This document shows positions 35,855 to 44,538 of a stretch of 64,000 bases of DNA, piece by piece. This DNA comes from Caulobacter sp. GTDB taxonomy: Bacteria; Pseudomonadota; Alphaproteobacteria; Caulobacterales; Caulobacteraceae. The notes under the pieces were generated by a model. It was given only the letters and a program-made list of their open reading frames with translations, had not been told where the DNA came from and made no database searches. A program made the translations under genes and the position numbers. Location: NCBI GenBank assembly GCA_030680355.1, contig JAUXVF010000031.1:248001-312000 (forward strand). The letters run 5' to 3'. Within the stretch, counting starts at the first letter, position 1; each line of letters begins with the position of its first letter.

Positions 35855-36130
35855 ATGAAAAAGACATTCGCGCTGGCCCTGGCCATGGCTCTGCTCATGG
35901 CCGGAAACGCCGACGCCGTGCAAAAATACTACGTCAGCATCGGCTGCTATCCGAACTACAAGATGTACCGCATCCCCTGTGACGTCGGCACGACCTGGCA
36001 AGTGTGCGGGGCGGCCTTCTGCAAGGGCCTGGCCATGCGGGAACCCTCGGGCGACGCCCGGTCCCGCGCGCTCAGCCCCGAACAGAAGCTTCCGCGGCTG
36101 CTGGCGCCGCTGCCGGCCGACGTCCAGTAG
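35855..36130 (+). CDS. Small secreted cysteine-containing protein
   Basis: 91 aa from the ATG at 35855. The signal peptide MKKTFALALAMALLMAGNADA is textbook. The mature part YYVSIGCYPNYKMYRIPCDVGTTWQVCGAAFCKGLAM has four cysteines within 30 residues, suggesting two disulfides, followed by a polar tail. The family is unknown. The longer ORF-track version starts in non-coding DNA. Confidence 0.68.
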   Translation: MKKTFALALAMALLMAGNADAVQKYYVSIGCYPNYKMYRIPCDVGTTWQVCGAAFCKGLAMREPSGDARSRALSPEQKLPRLLAPLPADVQ

Positions 36131-36142
36131 CGGCGGCCCGCC

Positions 36143-37465
36143 CTATCCCCGTCGCCGGATCTTCCCCGGCGCCGACTCCGGCAGGGCCAGCATGGCCAGC
36201 AGGCCGGCGGCGCTGAAGGTCAGCATGTACCAGGCCGGGGTCAGCGGGTCGTGCAGCAGGTCGCCCAGCCAGGCGACGACGAACTGCGTGCTGCCGCCGA
36301 ACACCGAGATGGCCACCGCATAGATCATCGCCAGCGACCCGGCCCGCACCCGCGCCGGCAGCGACTCGGTGATGGCCACCAGCACCGGCACCGCCGAGAT
36401 GCTGGCCAGCATGACCAGCAGGAAGGTCACGCCATAGAGGGCCTCGGCGGTGCGGAAATGCTCGATCGCCCAGTAGCAGGGCAGGACCAGCATCATCATC
36501 GCGATATGCGGCCACATCATCACCGGCTTGCGGCCGAACCGGTCGGCCAGCATGCCGCCGACGTAGCAGAACACCGCCCCGGTCAGGCCGTTGACCACCG
36601 TCGCGCCGAAAGCGACGTCGTCGGCCATGCCCAGGGTCGAGCTGGCGTAGGTGGTGAAATAGGTCAGCAGGTAGGAGATCACCGTGCCCGAGGCGAGCAG
36701 CATCAGACCCAGGATCGCCAGCCGGGCGTAGCCGGCGCGGGGGGCGGGCGCCGCGCCGTCGGCCCCGGCGAAGGCGGCTTCCTCCGCCTCATGGTCGGGC
36801 AGGGTCTCGACCAGGGTCCGGCGCAGCATGAAGCCGAACGGCACGATGATCGCCCCGATCAGGAACGGCACGCGCCAGCCCCACAGGTCGAGGTCGGCCG
36901 GGGTCAGATAATGGGCCAGGGCCACGCCGATGCCGCCGGCGGCCAGCACCGCGACGCTCTGGCTGACATACTGCAGCGAGACATAGCGCGCCCGTTTTGA
37001 CACCGGGGCGGCCTCGATCAGGAAGGCGGTGTTGGGCCCGACCTCGCCGCCGAGGGCGAAGCCCTGGATCAGCCGGAAGGTCACCGCCAGCACCGGGGCG
37101 ATCACGCCGATGGCGGCGAACCCGGGGGTCAGGCCGATGCCCAGCATGGCCACGCCCATCAGGGTGAAGGTCAGCAGCATGGCCGGCTTGCGTCCGACCC
37201 GGTCGGCCATCCGGCCGATGACGAAGGCCCCCAGCGGCCGGGTCAGGAAGCCGGCCCCGAAGGTCGCCAGCGAGGCCAGCAGGCTGAGGATCGGCTGGTC
37301 GGAGGGAAAGAAGGTCCGCCCGATCTGGGCGGCGAAGAAGGCGAAGGCCAGGAAGTCGAAGAACTCCAGGGCGTTGCCGATGACCACGGCCAGCACCTGG
37401 CTGGCGGGCGGCGGCGCCCGTTCCGCGCCCGGCGTCGCCGCCGCGGTTGTGTTGTCGCCTGTCAT
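36143..37465 (-). CDS. MFS transporter, metabolite:H+ symporter (MHS) family
   Basis: 440 aa with about twelve membrane helices. Family words: VIGNALEFFDFLAFAFFAAQIGRTFFPS at the N-terminus, RPLGAFVIGRMADRVGRKPAMLLTFTLMG in loop 2-3 and RLIQGFALGGEVGPNTAFLIEAAP. MHS transporters move citrate, proline/betaine or dicarboxylates; the substrate is not predictable here. Single gene. Confidence 0.9.
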   Translation of the reverse strand: MTGDNTTAAATPGAERAPPPASQVLAVVIGNALEFFDFLAFAFFAAQIGRTFFPSDQPILSLLASLATFGAGFLTRPLGAFVIGRMADRVGRKPAMLLTFTLMGVAMLGIGLTPGFAAIGVIAPVLAVTFRLIQGFALGGEVGPNTAFLIEAAPVSKRARYVSLQYVSQSVAVLAAGGIGVALAHYLTPADLDLWGWRVPFLIGAIIVPFGFMLRRTLVETLPDHEAEEAAFAGADGAAPAPRAGYARLAILGLMLLASGTVISYLLTYFTTYASSTLGMADDVAFGATVVNGLTGAVFCYVGGMLADRFGRKPVMMWPHIAMMMLVLPCYWAIEHFRTAEALYGVTFLLVMLASISAVPVLVAITESLPARVRAGSLAMIYAVAISVFGGSTQFVVAWLGDLLHDPLTPAWYMLTFSAAGLLAMLALPESAPGKIRRRG

Positions 37466-37590
37466 GTCGTCTCGCCCCCGCGTCCGTTCCGTGTGGCCAT
37501 GCGGCGCCCTATCGACGGTCGGGTCAAGGGCGGGGGCGGCTTAAACCGGGCCGGGGGGACAAAATCCGGGAACGGCGTTATTCTGTCGCC

Positions 37591-38205
37591 ATGATCCATA
37601 TCCGCCCCCTGACCGCCGTCGCCCTGATGCTCGCCCTGGCCGCCTGCGGTCCGACCGCGCCGGCCGACGCGCCAATCGACGCCGTGGCGGTGGAGACCCC
37701 GACGGAGCCGGTCGAGGCCCCTGTCGTCGAGACCCCGGCCGCCGCTTCGGTCGTGGTGGCCCTGGACAGCGATGGCCTGCGGCTGGTCTCGACCGACAGC
37801 GGCAAGACCAATCTGATCGCCTTCGGCCAGCCGAAAGCCGCGACGGTGGAAATCCTGACCCGGGCCCAGGGCGGACCGCCCAGCCTCTCGACCAACGACG
37901 AATGCGGCGCCGGGCCGATCGCCTTCGCCCAATGGCCGACCGGCCTCAACATGCTGTTCCAGGACGGCGCCTTCGTCGGCTGGAGCGTCAATCGCGACCC
38001 GGCCGGCAAGCTGACCACCCTGAACGGGATCGGGCTGGGCGCGAGCCGCGCGGCGCTCAAGGCCGGCTACTCAGATTTCCAGCCCCAGGAGAGCACCCTT
38101 GGCGAGGAATTCACCGCCGGCGGCCTGTCCGGACTCCTTGATGGCAAGGGCGCCAAGGCCAGGGTCGAGGCGCTCTGGGCCGGGACCAGCTGTGTCTTCC
38201 GCTAG
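37591..38205 (+). CDS. Lipoprotein of unknown function
   Basis: 204 aa from the ATG at 37591. The lipobox LALAAC is at residues about 12-17. An alanine/proline/glutamate linker (about 20-55) leads to a domain SVVVALDSDGLRLVSTDSGKTNLIAFGQPKAATVEILTRAQGGPPSLSTNDECGAGPIAFAQWPTGLNMLFQDGAFVGWSV that recurs in alphaproteobacterial lipoproteins. The Cys in DECGAG and the final TSCVFR may pair. No function assigned. Confidence 0.8.
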   Translation: MIHIRPLTAVALMLALAACGPTAPADAPIDAVAVETPTEPVEAPVVETPAAASVVVALDSDGLRLVSTDSGKTNLIAFGQPKAATVEILTRAQGGPPSLSTNDECGAGPIAFAQWPTGLNMLFQDGAFVGWSVNRDPAGKLTTLNGIGLGASRAALKAGYSDFQPQESTLGEEFTAGGLSGLLDGKGAKARVEALWAGTSCVFR

Positions 38206-38294
38206 GGCGCGGCTCTAACACCCCGTTAACGGGCAATCCTCATAGTGAGCCATGGCCAGGGCCGCCTTCGCGGTCCCGTCGATGGGAGGGCTAG

Positions 38295-38699
38295 ATGTCC
38301 GTGACCCGCACCAACAGTTTCCGACGACAAAACGATCATTTCGAGCCTGAGGATCAGAGCGATCCGCAGGCCCAGCGCCGCATCCGCGGTTTGCTCGAAC
38401 AGATCGACTACACGGCCTTCGCGGCCAACAAGTCGGTGATCAGCCAGGCCCTCGGGGCCGGCGATCCGCGCAAGTTCCAGCGGCTGGCCGTGGCCGCCGC
38501 CGCCGCCCGCGCCACCTGGGTCGCCCAGGCCCTGGCCGTCTCGGCCGGAGGCGGCCAGATGACGCCGCAGGACCTCAGCCAGCTGACCCATCTGCGGGCC
38601 ACCTTCGAGGAGCTGGCCGAGGCCTATGAGGCCATGCGTCGGATGGTTGAGCGCGGTTATGTCAGCTACGCCCCGCCGACGGAGACCGCCGGGGTTTAA
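38295..38699 (+). CDS. Conserved hypothetical helical protein
   Basis: 134 aa, almost entirely alpha-helical: RRIRGLLEQIDYTAFAANKSVISQALGAGDPRKFQRLAVAAAAARATWVAQALAVSAG and QLTHLRATFEELAEAYEAMRRMVERGYVSY. No signal peptide or metal motif. Upstream GGGAGGG is a good RBS. I cannot name the family; it looks like a small Caulobacterales-type orphan. Confidence 0.7.
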   Translation: MSVTRTNSFRRQNDHFEPEDQSDPQAQRRIRGLLEQIDYTAFAANKSVISQALGAGDPRKFQRLAVAAAAARATWVAQALAVSAGGGQMTPQDLSQLTHLRATFEELAEAYEAMRRMVERGYVSYAPPTETAGV

Positions 38700-38700
38700 C

Positions 38701-38739
38701 CCGGGTAATATTGACAGTTGGTTTTATCCGGGTAAAAGG
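38701..38739 (+). promoter_or_regulatory. Promoter/operator upstream of DUF2239 gene
   Basis: Two exact CCGGGTAA words (38701-38708, 38728-38735) flank TTGACA (38711-38716). The second word overlaps the expected -10 position, so a repressor binding the pair would block the promoter. Direct sequence; function inferred. Confidence 0.45.
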
Positions 38740-38768
38740 CGCGCTCCTGATTAACCGAGCGCATCGCC

Positions 38769-39335
38769 ATGACCCCTGATCCCGCCACGCCCTGCACCGC
38801 CTTCGATGGCATGCGCAAACTCGCCGCCGGCTCGCTGGCCCAGGTGGCGCCGGCTGTTCGCGCGCGGCTCGACGCCGCGCCCAACGCCGCCGTTTTGATC
38901 CTCGCCGACGACGACGCCCGCCGGGTCGAGGTCGACCTGCGCGGGACCGTCGCCGACGTCGCCGCCCGCTACGCTGTCGCCGCCGAAGCCCGCGGCCCGG
39001 GCCGGCCGAAGCTGGGCGTTGTGCCGCGCGAGGTCACCCTGCTGCCACGTCACTGGGCCTGGCTGTCGGCCCAGCCAGGCGGGGCCTCGGTGGCCCTGCG
39101 CAAACTGGTCGAGGCGGCGCGCCGGGATCCGCGCGAACAGGCCCGCTCGGCCCGCGACCGCGCCTATCGGTTCATGACCGCCCTGGCCGGCGACGCCGCC
39201 GGCTTCGAGGCGGCGACCCGGGCCCTCTATGCCGACGACGAGGCCGGTTTCACCGAACACACCACCGGCTGGCCGACTGACGTCCGCGATCACGCCCTGG
39301 TCCTGGCCAGTCCGGTCTGGGGGCAGGGGGCATGA
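38769..39335 (+). CDS. DUF2239 family protein
   Basis: 188 aa. Family landmarks are TAFDGMRKLAAGSLAQVAPAVRARLD, VLILADDDARRVEVDLRGT, GPGRPKLGVVPREVTLLPRHWAWLSAQPGGASVALRKLVEAARR and YRFMTALAGDAAGFEAATRALYADD. The GRPKLGV...LLPRHW.WL segment looks like a DNA-contacting motif. No function is known for DUF2239. The stop overlaps the GIY-YIG start (ATGA), so the two are co-translated. Confidence 0.87.
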   Translation: MTPDPATPCTAFDGMRKLAAGSLAQVAPAVRARLDAAPNAAVLILADDDARRVEVDLRGTVADVAARYAVAAEARGPGRPKLGVVPREVTLLPRHWAWLSAQPGGASVALRKLVEAARRDPREQARSARDRAYRFMTALAGDAAGFEAATRALYADDEAGFTEHTTGWPTDVRDHALVLASPVWGQGA

Positions 39336-39676
39336 GCCGCGAACGCCGCAAGGCCCTGCTGGCCGCCTATCGCGAGATCAAGCCCAGGCCGGGCGTGTTC
39401 GCCGTGCGCTGCACCGCGACCGGCCAGGTCTGGGCCCAGTCGACGCCCAACCTCGACACTCGCCAGAACGGAATCTGGTTCACCCTGCGCCAGGGCGGCC
39501 ATCCCAACCGCGCCCTGCAGGCGGAATGGACCGCCCACGGCGAGGCGGCCTTCGTCTTCGAGGCGCTGGAGGCGGTCGATGCGGCCGATCTGTCGGCCTG
39601 GGAGCTGACCAGCCGGCTGCAGGCCCGCGAACGCCACTGGCGCGAGGTCCTGGGCGCGACGGCGGTGACCGGCTAG
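39332..39676 (+). CDS. GIY-YIG nuclease family protein
   Basis: 114 aa. The GIY-YIG fold is degenerate but recognisable: GVFAVRCTATGQVWAQSTPNLDTRQNGIWFTLRQGGHPNRALQAEWTAHGEAAFVFEALE. The tyrosines of the classic motif are replaced by phenylalanine-type positions (GVFAVRC), and the catalytic Glu may be in AAFVFEALE. It may be a nuclease-like binding protein. Coupled to DUF2239, a pairing seen in other genomes. Overlaps the convergent VOC gene by 4 nt. Confidence 0.75.
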   Translation: MSRERRKALLAAYREIKPRPGVFAVRCTATGQVWAQSTPNLDTRQNGIWFTLRQGGHPNRALQAEWTAHGEAAFVFEALEAVDAADLSAWELTSRLQARERHWREVLGATAVTG

Positions 39677-40062
39677 GTCCGTTCGATCAGGTCCCAGCGG
39701 TTGCCGCTGATGTCCTCGAACACCGCCACGCTGCCATAGGGCTCGCGGCGCGGCGCCTCGAGGAAGCGCACGCCGGCGGCGGTCATCCGGGCGTGGTCGC
39801 GGTCGAAGTCGTCGGTCTGCAGGAACAGCCAGACACGGCCGCCGCCCTGACGCCCGATCAGCGCCTGCTGGTCGGCGTCGGCGGCCCGGGCCAGCAACAG
39901 CCGCGCTTCCGTCGATCCGGGTGGGGCCACCACGACCCAGCGCTTGCCGGGCCCGCGGGGCGTATCCTCGATCAGCTCAAAGCCCATGGCCCCGGTGAAG
40001 AAGGCGATCGCCGCGTCATAGTCAGCGACCAGCAGGGCGGTCAGGGCGAGGTGCTGCGGCAT
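39673..40062 (-). CDS. VOC-family protein (glyoxalase/bleomycin resistance-like)
   Basis: 129 aa from the ATG at 40062 (MPQHLALTALLVADYDAAIAFFTGAMGFELIEDTP). One VOC module pair: HLALTALLVADYDAAIAFF and VWLFLQTDDFDRDHARMTAAGVRFLEAPRREPYGSVAVFEDISGNRWDLIE, the last giving a metal-ligand Glu. It may bind or modify a small hydrophobic compound. The longer ORF-track start at 40089 is possible. Confidence 0.83.
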   Translation of the reverse strand: MPQHLALTALLVADYDAAIAFFTGAMGFELIEDTPRGPGKRWVVVAPPGSTEARLLLARAADADQQALIGRQGGGRVWLFLQTDDFDRDHARMTAAGVRFLEAPRREPYGSVAVFEDISGNRWDLIERT

Positions 40063-40127
40063 GAATCGAACTCCGGGGCGGGCCGGCATCCTGACGCCTG
40101 CGCCGGATCTGGCAACCTGGGGCGGGG

Positions 40128-40334
40128 TCAGCGATCAAGGACGGGCGGCTGGGTCATGCTCGCCGCGGCCACGGTCTTGCCGGGCTCGGCATGGTCCCGG
40201 CTGACGAACAGCAGGGCGCCGCCGATGATCAGGGCCACGACAATCAGCGAGGCGGCGTACCGCCATTCGCCTGCCGCGCGGCGCCGTGCGGGCGCCAGTT
40301 CCGGAGAACGCGTGATGTCACGATCAAAAATCAT
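40128..40334 (-). CDS. Small single-span membrane protein
   Basis: 68 aa from the ATG at 40334 with RBS GGAGG 6 nt upstream; the ORF-track start at 40412 has no such site. N-terminal MIFDRDITRSPELAPARRRAAGEWRY is followed by one membrane helix (YAASLIVVALIIGGALLFVS, about 26-45) and a short outer tail. The function is unknown. Confidence 0.66.
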   Translation of the reverse strand: MIFDRDITRSPELAPARRRAAGEWRYAASLIVVALIIGGALLFVSRDHAEPGKTVAAASMTQPPVLDR

Positions 40335-40703
40335 TGGCGGCCTCCATTCTAATGTCGGTAATGTCTGAACATATCTTGTGCGCTTCGGGTTCCATTCAAG
40401 ATCATCCGCCATGTATGGGGTCTGAACGAAAGCAAATGGCTGGCTGTCACTATTCCCGAAAAGCGAAACAAATCAGACGTGGTTGAATAGGCGGCAACGT
40501 CTTCGTCATTCATGAGATCACGGTCACTTGAATACACGACATGTTTTGGCCGTCATTTGAACAAGCCTTGGGCGGGGCAGGGCCTGTCCGCCAGTGCGGC
40601 CTTTGGGTAACGTTCATCGCCGCGCAACGCCTCGGCTCTAGCCTTGGCTTGACCGGGAATCGCCCGATGGGCGAAAGGTCGAAGGAGATCGGAGGGTGTG
40701 TTC
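40335..40703. other. Divergent intergenic region, no gene seen
   Basis: About 370 nt between the small membrane protein and the acyl-CoA synthetase. GC is reduced in 40335-40560, as expected for promoters in both directions. No ORF with RBS is evident. Confidence 0.5.
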
Positions 40704-42500
40704 ATGAAGCTGAGAGCGCGGATCGTGCGCGAGCTGAGGTACCTGAAAGGCCTGAGCCGCACGTTGAGGTGGGTCAAACCCATCGCGCCCGACAGCAAGG
40801 ACCTGATCTGCGACGACCTCGAAGCTTCCGTCGATCGTCACAAGGACAGCCCGGCCATCACCTTCGAGGGCAAGACCCTCACCTATGGCGAGATGGACGC
40901 CCTGGCCAACCGCTACGCCCACTGGGCCAAGGAGCAGGGCATTACCCGCGGCGAGACCGTCGCCCTGTTCATGCCCAACCGGGCCGACTACCTGCCGATC
41001 TGGTACGGCCTGACCAAGGTCGGGGTGGCCACGGCCCTGATCAACAACAACCTGACCGGCGCCGCCCTGGCCCATTGCCTGAACCTGTCGGGCGCGCTGC
41101 ACTGCCTGGTTGACGCCGAGACCTCCCCGGCCTTCGAGGATGTCCGCGACCAGCTGACCCGGCATGTGGCGCAATGGACCCTGGGACCGGTGATCGGCGA
41201 TCGCCGCGACCTGACCACGGCGCTCAAGAGCTGCAGCACCCTGCGCCCCGACCGTCTGACCGCCCGCGGCGAGCTGCGCGGCCGCGACACGGCCCTGTGG
41301 ATCTACACCAGCGGCACCACCGGTCTGCCCAAGGCGGCGCGGATCAACCACATGCGGGCCCAGCTCTACATGCGTGGGTTCGCCGGCTCGACCGGCGCCG
41401 AGGCGACTGACCGCATCTATCAGGTGCTGCCCCTCTACCACGCCACCGGCGGCCTCTGCGCCATGGGCGCGGGCCTGCTGACGGGCGGCTCGATCGTGCT
41501 GCGCAAGAAGTTCTCGACCACCCATTTCTGGCGCGACGTGCATGAAGAGAAGTGCACGATGTTCGTCTATATCGGCGAACTCTGCCGCTATCTGATCAAT
41601 GCGCCGCCGGACCCGCTCGAGCGGGACCACAACCTTCGCCTGGCCTTTGGCAACGGTCTGCGGGCCGAGGTCTGGCAGGAGATGGTCGACCGTTTCAACA
41701 TCCCCCAGGTGCTGGAGTTCTACGGCGCGACCGAAGGCAATGTGTCGATGTTCAACTTCGACGGTCATGTCGGGGCCATCGGCCGGGTGCCCAAATACCT
41801 GAAAAGCCGCATCAACGCCCGGCTGGTCCAGTTCGACATCGACAAGGAAGCGCCGATCCGCGACGCCAACGGCTTCTGCATCGAATGCGGGCCGGGACAG
41901 ATCGGCGAATGCATCGGCAAGATCGACGCCGGCGACGCCCGCACCAACTTCACCGGCTACGCTGACAAGGCCGCCACCGAGAAGAAGGTGCTGCACGACG
42001 TCTTCACCAAGGGCGACGCCTGGTTCCGCACCGGCGACCTGATGCGCCAGGACGCGGAGGGCTATTTCTATTTCATCGACCGCATCGGCGACACCTTCCG
42101 CTGGAAGGGCGAGAACGTCTCCACCGGCGAGGTGTCCGACCAAGTCTCCGAGGCGGCCGGCGTGCTCGAGGCCAATGTCTATGGCGTGCAGGTGCCGGGC
42201 CAGGACGGCCGCGCCGGGATGGTCTCGCTGACGGTCGACGACCATTTCAAACTGGCCGATTTCTACCGCCATGTGGAAAAGGAACTGCCGGCCTACGCCC
42301 AGCCCCTGTTCCTGCGGCTGCAGCGGCAGATCGAAACCACCGGCACCTTCAAATACCGCAAGGTGGATCTGGTCGCCGACGGCTTCGACCCCGGCAAGGT
42401 TCGCGACCCGCTGTATTTCCGCAATCCGGTCAAGAAGGCCTGGACGAAGATCACCAAACCGGCCTTCGCCAAGATCTGCGAGGGGGCGTTCCGCCTCTAG
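40704..42500 (+). CDS. Long-chain acyl-CoA synthetase (FATP/FadD-like)
   Basis: 598 aa from the ATG at 40704 (RBS GGAGGG). An ANL-superfamily ligase: P-loop LWIYTSGTTGLPKAARINH near residue 200, VLEFYGATEGNVSMFNFDG near 340, GDLMRQDAEGYFYFIDRIGDTFRWKGENVSTGEV near 448 and the C-terminal lysine region TGTFKYRKVDLV. The pattern of AMP-binding and TEGN is that of SLC27/very-long-chain acyl-CoA synthetases. It activates fatty acids (or bile-acid-like substrates) to CoA esters. Monocistronic. Confidence 0.92.
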   Translation: MKLRARIVRELRYLKGLSRTLRWVKPIAPDSKDLICDDLEASVDRHKDSPAITFEGKTLTYGEMDALANRYAHWAKEQGITRGETVALFMPNRADYLPIWYGLTKVGVATALINNNLTGAALAHCLNLSGALHCLVDAETSPAFEDVRDQLTRHVAQWTLGPVIGDRRDLTTALKSCSTLRPDRLTARGELRGRDTALWIYTSGTTGLPKAARINHMRAQLYMRGFAGSTGAEATDRIYQVLPLYHATGGLCAMGAGLLTGGSIVLRKKFSTTHFWRDVHEEKCTMFVYIGELCRYLINAPPDPLERDHNLRLAFGNGLRAEVWQEMVDRFNIPQVLEFYGATEGNVSMFNFDGHVGAIGRVPKYLKSRINARLVQFDIDKEAPIRDANGFCIECGPGQIGECIGKIDAGDARTNFTGYADKAATEKKVLHDVFTKGDAWFRTGDLMRQDAEGYFYFIDRIGDTFRWKGENVSTGEVSDQVSEAAGVLEANVYGVQVPGQDGRAGMVSLTVDDHFKLADFYRHVEKELPAYAQPLFLRLQRQIETTGTFKYRKVDLVADGFDPGKVRDPLYFRNPVKKAWTKITKPAFAKICEGAFRL

Positions 42501-42533
42501 GCGACGTCTCGCCCTGTCGAAAGCGTGTCGGGA

Positions 42534-43454
42534 CTAGCCGGGCGCAACGATGTAGCCGGCCCGCGGGAAGTGGACGTGGACCGTGCCGGTTTCCGGGGTC
42601 TGCCGCGACAGCACCACCCGCTCGCGGTTGGCCGCGATCAAAACGCCGGATACGGGATCGCGGCCATAGTCGTCGGCCATCACCACGACCGCGGCGCCGG
42701 GCTTCAGGCCCAGAGGATCGCCCGGATCATGCGCCGGCGCCGGGGCGGGCTGCGATGCTTTGGCCAGGGCCAGGGCCGCCTTGCTGTCCATCTCTTCCCG
42801 GACGCCGTGCCCGATGGCGGCGACGCGCCGGGCCCAGTCGCCGAAATGGGTGAAGCCCGCCGTCAGCGTCTCCACGGCGCCAGGCAGGGCCCCGCCCAGA
42901 AACCAGACATTCATATAGGCGGCGATGTCGGCCAGCCCCGGTGCGGCGCCGCCCAGCCAGTCCCCGCCTGAGCCGGCCAGCTGATCCTCGATCCAGCCGG
43001 CCTGACTGCGCCACTGACCCTTCATCGGGGCGATGGCCGCCTTCATCGCCTTCACGTCAAAGGGGCGGCCCGACAGGATTTCGCGGTCCTTGAGGAAGGC
43101 TTCGGGCACGGAGTCGCCCAGCGTCCCGAAGATGATCGGCACCGTGGCGGAAAAGAAGGGCCGGTCGGCCCACAGGTTGACGGCCCAGTCGAGCCCGCCG
43201 CGCACCGCCGGCGGGGCGGGCCAGCGCGCCTCAATCTCGGCCAGGATGACCTGGGTGTCGCAATAGACATCGGCGCCGATCTGCAGGGCGGGTGTGCGGC
43301 GGTAGCCCCCGGTCAGCGGCGTATAGTCCGGCTTGGGCATCATGTTGGGGATCTCGACCGACGACCAGGTCAGGGCCTTGAGGCCGAACATCAGCCGCAC
43401 CTTCTCCGAGAAGGGCGAGGTGGCGAAGTGGTGCAGGATGGGCTGGTCGGTCAT
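42534..43454 (-). CDS. Glutathione S-transferase family protein
   Basis: 306 aa. N-terminal thioredoxin-like domain ILHHFATSPFSEKVRLMFGLKALTWSSVEIPNMMPKPDYTPLTGGYRRTPALQIGADVYCDTQVI, with Ser in SPFSEKVR as the likely glutathione-activating residue, then a helical domain. A C-terminal extension of about 80 aa (after 225) is not part of the core GST fold and resembles the DUF3429-unrelated beta barrel tails of alphaproteobacterial GSTs; I leave it unnamed. Substrate unknown. Confidence 0.87.
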   Translation of the reverse strand: MTDQPILHHFATSPFSEKVRLMFGLKALTWSSVEIPNMMPKPDYTPLTGGYRRTPALQIGADVYCDTQVILAEIEARWPAPPAVRGGLDWAVNLWADRPFFSATVPIIFGTLGDSVPEAFLKDREILSGRPFDVKAMKAAIAPMKGQWRSQAGWIEDQLAGSGGDWLGGAAPGLADIAAYMNVWFLGGALPGAVETLTAGFTHFGDWARRVAAIGHGVREEMDSKAALALAKASQPAPAPAHDPGDPLGLKPGAAVVVMADDYGRDPVSGVLIAANRERVVLSRQTPETGTVHVHFPRAGYIVAPG

Positions 43455-43579
43455 GAGGGCTCCTCGGTTGCCGTCATCGGGAACGCTTGCCCGTCGGTCA
43501 GTCCAGAAAGAAGCACTTTACAGAACAAAGCGTGACGCCTAGTCAATGGCCATCACTCCAAGGGCCGGGAGGGCCTACG

Positions 43580-44206
43580 ATGACCGACGAAAAGCTGAAA
43601 ACGCTCAAGGACGACATCGCTTTCATGCGGGCCCTGGCCCAGGAGGGCGGCGCCGCGCCGTTGCTGGGCGGGGCGATTCTGCTGGCCGCCGGCCTGATCT
43701 TCGCCGCAGCCAGCCTGACGCACTGGGCGGTGCTTGTCGGACTGCTCCGGCTTCCCCCTCTGGCCTTTCCCGCCATCTGGCTGGGGGCGGTCGTGATCTT
43801 CCTGATCGCGCTGTGGATTATCAAGACGCGCGAACAGGGTCGGCCGGGGGCGTCGTCGCCCGGCAACCGCGCCTCCAGCGTGGCCTGGGCCTCGGTGGGC
43901 TGGGGCGTCTTCGCCATCGGCATGTCGCTGGCGATCATCGCGATACGCTCGGGCAGCGCGCTCCCGATGCTGGTCTTTCCGTCCCTGATCCTGGGGCTCT
44001 ACGGCATGGGCTGGTCGGTGGCCGCGGCCATGTCCCACAAGCGCTGGATCTGGATGACGGCCATCGGGTCCTACGCCAGCGCCCTGCTGGTCGCCTGGTT
44101 CGCCGCCGAACCGGTCCTGTATCTCCTCTATGCTGCGGCGTTGATTCTACTGGGGGCGCTGCCGGGGTTCGTCCTGATGCGCCAGGAACCGTCGGATACG
44201 ATTTGA
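43580..44206 (+). CDS. Integral membrane protein of unknown function
   Basis: 208 aa from the ATG at 43580 (RBS GGGAGGG). Begins MTDEKLKTLKDDIAFMRALAQEGGAAPLLGGAILLAAGLIFA, followed by about six membrane helices. The cytosolic N-terminus with LKDDIAFMRALAQEG is a recurring start of such proteins in alphaproteobacteria. It ends 13 nt before the winged-helix gene and is likely its operon partner, perhaps its target. Confidence 0.78.
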   Translation: MTDEKLKTLKDDIAFMRALAQEGGAAPLLGGAILLAAGLIFAAASLTHWAVLVGLLRLPPLAFPAIWLGAVVIFLIALWIIKTREQGRPGASSPGNRASSVAWASVGWGVFAIGMSLAIIAIRSGSALPMLVFPSLILGLYGMGWSVAAAMSHKRWIWMTAIGSYASALLVAWFAAEPVLYLLYAAALILLGALPGFVLMRQEPSDTI

Positions 44207-44219
44207 GAAGGCCCGCCCG

Positions 44220-44525
44220 ATGACCGACGGCTTTGACATCGACCACATCGACGAGGTGATCCACGGTCGTGTCCGGCTGGGGATCATGGCCTTCCTGTCC
44301 GGCGCGGGCTCGGCGGATTTCAACACTCTCAAGGCCCGGTTGCAGGCCACCGATGGTAATCTGTCGGCCCATCTGCGCAAGCTCGAAGACGCCGGCTACG
44401 TAGCCGTCGACAAGCGCTTCGTCGACCGCAAGCCGCTGACCACCCTGACCCTGACGGACGCCGGCCGCGCCGCCTTCACCGGCTATCTCGACGCCATCGG
44501 AAAGCTGGTCGACGGGCAGCGCTAG
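44220..44525 (+). CDS. Winged-helix transcriptional regulator (HTH_34-like)
   Basis: 101 aa: HGRVRLGIMAFLSGAGSADFNTLKARLQATDGNLSAHLRKLEDAGYVAVDKRFVDRKPLTTLTLTDAGRAAFTGYLDAI. This is the compact ArsR/MarR-like winged helix often paired with a membrane protein (PF13601 type). No sensor domain is present. Co-transcribed with the upstream membrane protein. Confidence 0.87.
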   Translation: MTDGFDIDHIDEVIHGRVRLGIMAFLSGAGSADFNTLKARLQATDGNLSAHLRKLEDAGYVAVDKRFVDRKPLTTLTLTDAGRAAFTGYLDAIGKLVDGQR

Positions 44526-44538
44526 GGGCGGCCTGAAG

